Shown: piece after piece, positions 12,935 to 17,150 of the stretch
Layout: every line of letters begins with the position of its first letter
Position numbering within the stretch: position 1 is the stretch's first letter
DNA from: Candidatus Methanoperedens sp.
GTDB lineage: Archaea > Halobacteriota > Methanosarcinia > Methanosarcinales > Methanoperedenaceae
Direction: 5' to 3'
Assembly (NCBI GenBank): GCA_023249275.1
Contig: JAHFCV010000026.1
Location: 1-17,150 of the forward strand
DNA: 17,150 nucleotides
The notes under the pieces: generated by a model
Seen by the model: only the letters and a program-made list of their open reading frames with translations
What the model was told of the DNA's origin: nothing
Database searches by the model: none
Translations under genes and position numbers: made by a program

Positions 12935-14107
12935 ATGTATGTCGAACGAGAAATCAAAGAAATATTCAGAAAAGTAGCTGGAATCTATAATGTTGTAGCT
13001 GTTGTAGGGGCACGCCAGGCAGGAAAAACAACATTCCTTAAGGAAAGTGTGAAGCCTATCCACTCGTCGTACGTATTTTTTGATGACCCGGATGCCAGGG
13101 CGCTTTTTGAAGAAGACATAAAGAAGTTTGAAAAACAATACATAGAGGGGTATGATGTAACAGTGCTTGACGAAGCGCAATATTGCAGGGATGCAGGACC
13201 AAGACTCAAATATCTTGCAGATAAAGGCAGGAAAATTTTGATAACATCATCATCTGAGATTATTTTAGGTACTGAGATATTATCGTATCTGGTAGGGAGG
13301 GTTTCCATTATTAAATTATATCCTTTCTCACTCAAAGAATTCCTTACCTCCAAAGGTCAAAAAGAGGTAACATCAGGGATTCTTGAAAGGAACATCTGGG
13401 AACACATAGTATACGGCGGCTATCCTAAGGTTGTAATGACAGAAGATCCTGAACTGAAAAAAATCATTCTTAAAGACCTGTACGATACAATGATCCTGAA
13501 GGACGTAGCAATGACATTTTCAATCGAAGATATAAGGGCACTTGAGGTATTTACAAAATACCTGTCTGTAAATATCGGGGGTGTGATTTCTTATGAAAAT
13601 ATTTCAAGAGATATAAGTCTCTCGTTCCAGACGCTCAAGAAATATCTCGATGCCATGGAAAAAAGTTATGTTATCATAAGAGTTCCGCCATTCTATACAA
13701 ACAAGAACAAGGAAATCACGAAGCAGCCAAAGATATATTTCGTGGATACGGGTTTAAGAAATGCAGTCGCAAAGGCTTTTAGTGCAGAAATAACCGGGAC
13801 TCTTTTTGAAAACTATGTTCTTCTGGAATTAATAAAAATGGGATTTGCGCCGAAATACTGGAGAACCAAATCAAAAGCAGAGGTTGATTTTGTTGTTGAG
13901 AAGGATAATATGATAATTCCAATAGAGGTAAAGATAAATGCAGAGCCGGGTAGGATCAAAAGGAGCATGCGCTCTTTTATAGAAACTTATCAACCCGGAA
14001 TGGCGCTTGTTGTGGCGTATAAAGGGAAAAAAGGCGAGATGAAAGTCAATGGCTGTAAAGTTATTTTTACGGATGCGTTGAGTATGAGGGAATTATTATT
14101 AAGTTGA
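12935..14107 (+). CDS. AAA-type ATPase with DUF4143 C-terminal domain
   Basis: A 390-residue member of the archaeal/bacterial ATPase group with an N-terminal AAA_14 domain and a C-terminal DUF4143 domain. Walker A is GARQAGKTT at residues 26-34, Walker B VTVLDEAQ at about 74-81, and sensor-1 LITSSSE is near 108. The C-terminal part carries FVDTGLRNAV and a restriction-endonuclease-like segment: GTLFENYVLLEL, then EVDFVVEK and IPIEVK, the E...D...ExK pattern of this fold. These proteins are common in mobile, accessory parts of archaeal genomes and have no settled function; a role as stress or defence ATPases has been guessed. It has its own AT-rich, repeat-bearing upstream region and no operon partner. 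Confidence 0.9.
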   Translation: MYVEREIKEIFRKVAGIYNVVAVVGARQAGKTTFLKESVKPIHSSYVFFDDPDARALFEEDIKKFEKQYIEGYDVTVLDEAQYCRDAGPRLKYLADKGRKILITSSSEIILGTEILSYLVGRVSIIKLYPFSLKEFLTSKGQKEVTSGILERNIWEHIVYGGYPKVVMTEDPELKKIILKDLYDTMILKDVAMTFSIEDIRALEVFTKYLSVNIGGVISYENISRDISLSFQTLKKYLDAMEKSYVIIRVPPFYTNKNKEITKQPKIYFVDTGLRNAVAKAFSAEITGTLFENYVLLELIKMGFAPKYWRTKSKAEVDFVVEKDNMIIPIEVKINAEPGRIKRSMRSFIETYQPGMALVVAYKGKKGEMKVNGCKVIFTDALSMRELLLS

Positions 14108-14168
14108 TAATGATCTCCATAATATCGTAAGAAAAATTACTTAACCCGGCATGTGAACTAAGCACCAG

Positions 14169-15224
14169 ATGAAACTTTGCGATTTCGATTATAATCTTCC
14201 TAAAGAACTAATAGCCCAGTCGCCCACAGAGCCCAGGGATGCATCAAGGTTAATGGTGCTTGGAAAAACCATTGAACACCGGTATTTTTCCGATATCCTT
14301 GATTATTTTGAACGCGGCGATACACTTGTGCTCAATGATTCAAGAGTCGTCCCTGCAAAACTCACAGGAAAAAAAAGCACTGGCGGGCAGGTCGAAGCGC
14401 TCGTAATTTCCAAAACAGATAGTGGCTATGAATGTCTTATCCGTGGAAAGAACATCCGCGAAGGCACGAAACTCCATTTCGGTGAATTTGATGAACCCAA
14501 CAAGAATATTTCTTCTTTTTCGACGGGTTCATCAAAGCTTGACGCAACAGTCCTTGAAGTCATAAAGAACCCCAACACAAACAGGTATCTTGTCAATTTC
14601 AATTGCAACGGGAACCTTCCTGACATTCTTGAAAAAATAGGAGATGCTCCGCTTCCGCCTTATATCAAACAGAAACTTGGAAATAGGAACCGTTACCAGA
14701 CAGTATATTCAAAAGAAAGAGGCTCAATCGCGGCGCCGACAGCAGGTCTTCATTTTACCAACGAATTGTTGGAAAAAATAATAGAAAAAGGAGTTAATAT
14801 CGCTTACGTCACGCTTCATGTAGGTCTTGGTACGTTCACACCTGTTAAAGCCGCAAACATCGAAGACCACATCATGGAGCCTGAATATATCTCTGTAAGT
14901 CCTGAAAGTGCAGACATAATTAATGAAACCAAAGGAAAACTGATTGCCGCAGGGACGACCACTGTAAAAGCGCTTGAAAGCTCATGCGTAGACGGGAAAA
15001 TCATGGCAAATAATGGATTCAGCCAGCTTTTCATCTACCCGCCTTACAGCTTCGGTTCACGAATAGACTGCATGATAACAAACTTTCACCTGCCAAAATC
15101 CACACTACTGATGCTGGTAAGCGCCTTTGCAGGCAGGGAACGGCTGATGGGCGCTTATAGCGAAGCCATATCACATTCATACAGGTTTTACAGCTTCGGT
15201 GATGCAATGCTGATTTTCAGGTAA
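14169..15224 (+). CDS. queA: tRNA preQ1(34) S-adenosylmethionine ribosyltransferase-isomerase QueA
   Basis: A 351-residue, full-length QueA. It transfers and isomerises the ribosyl group of SAM onto 7-aminomethyl-7-deazaguanine in tRNA position 34 to form epoxyqueuosine. Conserved blocks are all present: DFDYNLPKELIAQSP at the N-terminus, LVLNDSRVVPAKLTGKK, GDAPLPPYIK, YQTVYSKERGSIAAPTAGLHF, VTLHVGLGTFTPVK, DHIMEPEY, AAGTTTVKALES, TNFHLPKSTLLMLVSAFAG and the final FYSFGDAML. QueA belongs to the bacterial queuosine pathway and is not part of the archaeosine route. The stop is five bases before the tgt ATG, so the two form an operon. A possible TATA element (ATTACTTAAC, 14136-14145) lies about 28 bases before ATG 14169; no ribosome-binding site is seen. 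Confidence 0.96.
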   Translation: MKLCDFDYNLPKELIAQSPTEPRDASRLMVLGKTIEHRYFSDILDYFERGDTLVLNDSRVVPAKLTGKKSTGGQVEALVISKTDSGYECLIRGKNIREGTKLHFGEFDEPNKNISSFSTGSSKLDATVLEVIKNPNTNRYLVNFNCNGNLPDILEKIGDAPLPPYIKQKLGNRNRYQTVYSKERGSIAAPTAGLHFTNELLEKIIEKGVNIAYVTLHVGLGTFTPVKAANIEDHIMEPEYISVSPESADIINETKGKLIAAGTTTVKALESSCVDGKIMANNGFSQLFIYPPYSFGSRIDCMITNFHLPKSTLLMLVSAFAGRERLMGAYSEAISHSYRFYSFGDAMLIFR

Positions 15225-15229
15225 TAAAA

Positions 15230-16336
15230 ATGTACGAATTAATTCACACAGATAAAAATACAGGCGCAAGAGCAGGAAAACTCAGAACCAACCACGGCGT
15301 CATAGATACGCCCGCTTTCATGCCTGTTGCAACCAAAGCCACGGTAAAGACACTCGTTCCAGAAGAGCTGTACGATATGGGAACGCAGGCGCTCATCAGC
15401 AATGCATTCCATCTCTTGCTTGCGCCTGGCATGGAGGTCATCCGAAGAGCCGGAGGGGTACATAAATTCATGAACTGGGAGCGCGCCATTTTCACGGACA
15501 GCGGGGGTTTCCAGATGATACGCAAGGATTTTCCGTTCAAGATAAACGATGAAGGAATCACTTATAAAAACCTGCGTGACGGTAAAAAATACTCATATAG
15601 TCCTGAAATATGTCTTGAGAACCAGAAAATTCTGGGAAGCGATGTCGCCATGATTCTGGACGACTGCCCCGCTTATGGAAGCGAGTATAACATTATCGAG
15701 GCTTCCATGGAACGGACAATAAAGTGGGCTGCGGCAGCCAGGGATGTGGAAAAAAACAAGGGGCAGCTCTTTTTTGCGATTTTGCAGGGAGGCACGTTTG
15801 CGGAACTTCGGAAAAAATGCGCAGAGGAACTTATCGCCATGGATTTTGACGGGTACGGCATAGGCGGGCTTTCAATCGGCGAGCCAAAGGAAATAATGAA
15901 CGACGTATTAAAACACAGCGTTCCGCTGGTTCCCGAGGATAAGCCGCGCTACCTGATGGGTGTAGGTTCTCCTGTTGAAATCATTAATGCAATCGAGTCC
16001 GGGATTGATATTTTTGACAGCGCTTTCCCCACACGAAATGCAAGGCATCAGACGTTGATGACCTCTACCGGGAATATCGATATCGCCCGAAATAAATTCG
16101 CCCAGGATTTTGCGGCGGTCGATGAGAATTGCGGATGCTACACATGTAAGAATTATTCAAGGGCATATCTGCACCATCTTTTTAAGGAATCGGAACTGCT
16201 TGCGCTCCGGCTTGCGTCCATTCATAACGTGCACTTTATCCAGTCAATAGTAAAGGGCGCAAGGGAAGCGATACTTGAGGACAGGTTTGCCGGGTTCAAG
16301 AAGCGTGTATTGACAGGTTTTTGTGAGAAGTCATAA
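15230..16336 (+). CDS. tgt: Bacterial-type tRNA-guanine(34) transglycosylase
   Basis: A 368-residue TGT without the PUA and other C-terminal domains of the archaeal position-15 enzyme, so it is the bacterial/queuosine type. The acid-base aspartate is D90 (FTDSGGF) and the nucleophile D263 (IFDSAFPTRNAR). The zinc site is C301, C303, C306 and H332, with the usual CxCxxC-x25-H spacing. The pocket motif GGLSIGE has isoleucine (216) where preQ1-using bacterial enzymes have valine and queuine-using eukaryotic enzymes glycine; this points to preQ1. The 100-115 loop (IRKDFPFKIND) and ILDDCPAY differ somewhat from common bacterial versions. It is translationally close to queA (five-base gap). An AGGTAA stretch in the queA end could serve as a weak ribosome-binding site. 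Confidence 0.95.
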   Translation: MYELIHTDKNTGARAGKLRTNHGVIDTPAFMPVATKATVKTLVPEELYDMGTQALISNAFHLLLAPGMEVIRRAGGVHKFMNWERAIFTDSGGFQMIRKDFPFKINDEGITYKNLRDGKKYSYSPEICLENQKILGSDVAMILDDCPAYGSEYNIIEASMERTIKWAAAARDVEKNKGQLFFAILQGGTFAELRKKCAEELIAMDFDGYGIGGLSIGEPKEIMNDVLKHSVPLVPEDKPRYLMGVGSPVEIINAIESGIDIFDSAFPTRNARHQTLMTSTGNIDIARNKFAQDFAAVDENCGCYTCKNYSRAYLHHLFKESELLALRLASIHNVHFIQSIVKGAREAILEDRFAGFKKRVLTGFCEKS

Positions 16337-16351
16337 AGCGCATCCACAGAA

Positions 16352-16359
16352 ACTATAAT
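16352..16359 (+). promoter_or_regulatory. putative TATA box of the marker-2 gene
   Basis: ACTATAAT lies 27-34 bases before ATG 16386, in the 49 bases after tgt. It suggests a separate short-leader promoter rather than read-through from queA-tgt alone. Confidence 0.4.
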
Positions 16360-16385
16360 TAACAATCCTGCATCTTTAGTGTTCA

Positions 16386-17150
16386 ATGGAGCTACAGAAA
16401 ATCGTAAAAGAAATCCGTGAATTTGAAGGCGTGACCCGCAAAAAACCCATCGCAGACCTTATCAATATATTCGAAAGCGTGCGCTCCGAATATTCAAATG
16501 CCGTTGTGGATTTCGGGGACGATGCCGCTGTCATCGATATTGGCGGTGAGGAGTACATACTTTTCGCGGCTGACGGCATCTGGGGGCGCCTTGTAAACGC
16601 AAGCCCTTGGTGGGCGGGATACACGTCGGTGCTTGTCAATGTAAATGATATCGCTGCAATGGGCGGGCGTCCTGTCGCAATGGTCAACGTCCTTTCATCT
16701 AATAATAAACATGCATGCAAGGAACTCCTGCGCGGCATCAGGGATGGGATAGCCAAGTTCGGAGTTCCAATGGTTGGCGGGCACCTGCATCCCGATACTC
16801 CCTATACCTCGCTCTCGGTTGCAATTATAGGCACCGTGAAAAAGGGATGCGAGATAAGAAGCGGCACAGCCAACGCTGGCGATTCTATAATCGCGGCTTA
16901 TGACATGGAAGGAAAAACAGGCCCGAATTCCCCTTATAGTTTTGATTCTACAACAATGAAAGAGCCTGAAGCGGTGCGCGGAAAATACAGGGTAATGCAG
17001 GAGCTTGGCGAGAGAAAACTTGTCACGGCTGGAAAGGACATCAGCAACCCCGGATTGATCGGAACGCTGGGCATGCTGCTTGAGACAAGTAAAAAAGGGG
17101 CGCGCGTTGACCTTACGAAAATACCGGCGCCTCATGATATTGAATTTGTA
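16386..17150 (+). CDS. Methanogenesis marker 2 protein, AIR-synthase/ThiL-like family (3' end cut by window edge)
   Basis: The frame from ATG 16386 stays open for 255 codons to the window edge. The product is an AIR-synthase-related (PurM/SelD/ThiL fold) ATP-binding protein. VRSEYSNAVVDFGDDAAVID is near the N-terminus, followed by LFAADGIWGRLV, SVLVNVNDIAAMGGRPVAMV, GVPMVGGHLHPDTPY and KLVTAGKDISNPG. The strong match in phrasing (FEGVTRKKPIAD, GHLHPDTP) is to the family called methanogenesis marker 2, found in nearly all methanogens and in related methane oxidisers; its function is unknown, though the fold suggests acyl- or phosphate-group activation with ATP. It is the best evidence in the window for the organism type. 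About 80 C-terminal residues are probably missing. Confidence 0.88.
   Translation, partial: MELQKIVKEIREFEGVTRKKPIADLINIFESVRSEYSNAVVDFGDDAAVIDIGGEEYILFAADGIWGRLVNASPWWAGYTSVLVNVNDIAAMGGRPVAMVNVLSSNNKHACKELLRGIRDGIAKFGVPMVGGHLHPDTPYTSLSVAIIGTVKKGCEIRSGTANAGDSIIAAYDMEGKTGPNSPYSFDSTTMKEPEAVRGKYRVMQELGERKLVTAGKDISNPGLIGTLGMLLETSKKGARVDLTKIPAPHDIEFV

Noticed and set aside
15230..16336. Archaeal position-15 tRNA-guanine transglycosylase
   Set aside because: Only 368 residues, no PUA domain, bacterial zinc-site spacing and bacterial-type GGLSIGE motif, and operonic with queA.
1..17150. CRISPR arrays, insertion sequences, rRNA genes, prophage genes
   Set aside because: No regularly spaced direct repeats of suitable length, no transposase or phage-type gene and no rRNA-like sequence were seen on reading both strands.

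Overview
The window looks like archaeal chromosome, most likely from a methane-metabolising Methanosarcinales-type euryarchaeon (possibly Methanoperedens-like; the genus is a guess). Support comes from a stand-alone GMP synthase ATP-PPase subunit, the archaeosine radical-SAM enzyme RaSEA, a probable methanofuran-pathway ligase (MfnD-like), a methanogenesis-marker-2 type AIR-synthase homologue, TATA-box promoters with short or absent leaders, and T-rich archaeal terminators.

Layout. 1-787: the 5' part of an ABC-2 type ATPase gene (minus strand, cut by the window edge). 1034-1285: a small BofA-family membrane protein. 1500-3471: guaA subunit B, a 20-bp perfect palindrome, then RaSEA. 3527-4085: a MazE/MazF-type toxin-antitoxin pair. 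4149-4688: QueH. 4694-5622 (minus): a two-helix membrane protein, then a second toxin-antitoxin pair whose RelE/ParE-like toxin carries a single frameshift. 5819-7726: the MfnD-like ATP-grasp ligase converging on and overlapping a flippase-like membrane protein. 7863-11856: a group of three proteins that each end in a C-terminal transmembrane helix: a small proline-rich protein, an FtsZ, and a 362-residue protein of unknown function whose tail is homologous to the FtsZ tail down to the DNA level. A metallo-hydrolase and an unrecognised ORF lie between them. 11922-11995 (minus): tRNA-Arg(UCG). 12054-14107: a SAM hydrolase (DUF62) and an AAA/DUF4143 ATPase. 14169-16336: a two-gene queA-tgt operon. 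16386-end: the marker-2 gene (cut by the window edge).

Two things stand out. First, three enzymes of the bacterial queuosine route (Tgt without a PUA domain, QueA, QueH) occur in an archaeon that also carries RaSEA of the archaeosine route, so both 7-deazaguanine tRNA modifications are probably made, at position 34 and position 15. Second, the FtsZ has a complete GTPase core but ends in a proline-rich linker plus a transmembrane helix, and that membrane tail and a similar terminator hairpin recur on the 362-residue protein 650 bp downstream. This suggests a membrane-anchored FtsZ system with a co-anchored partner. The remaining genes look like ordinary housekeeping or accessory genes. No intergenic stretch exceeds 300 bases.
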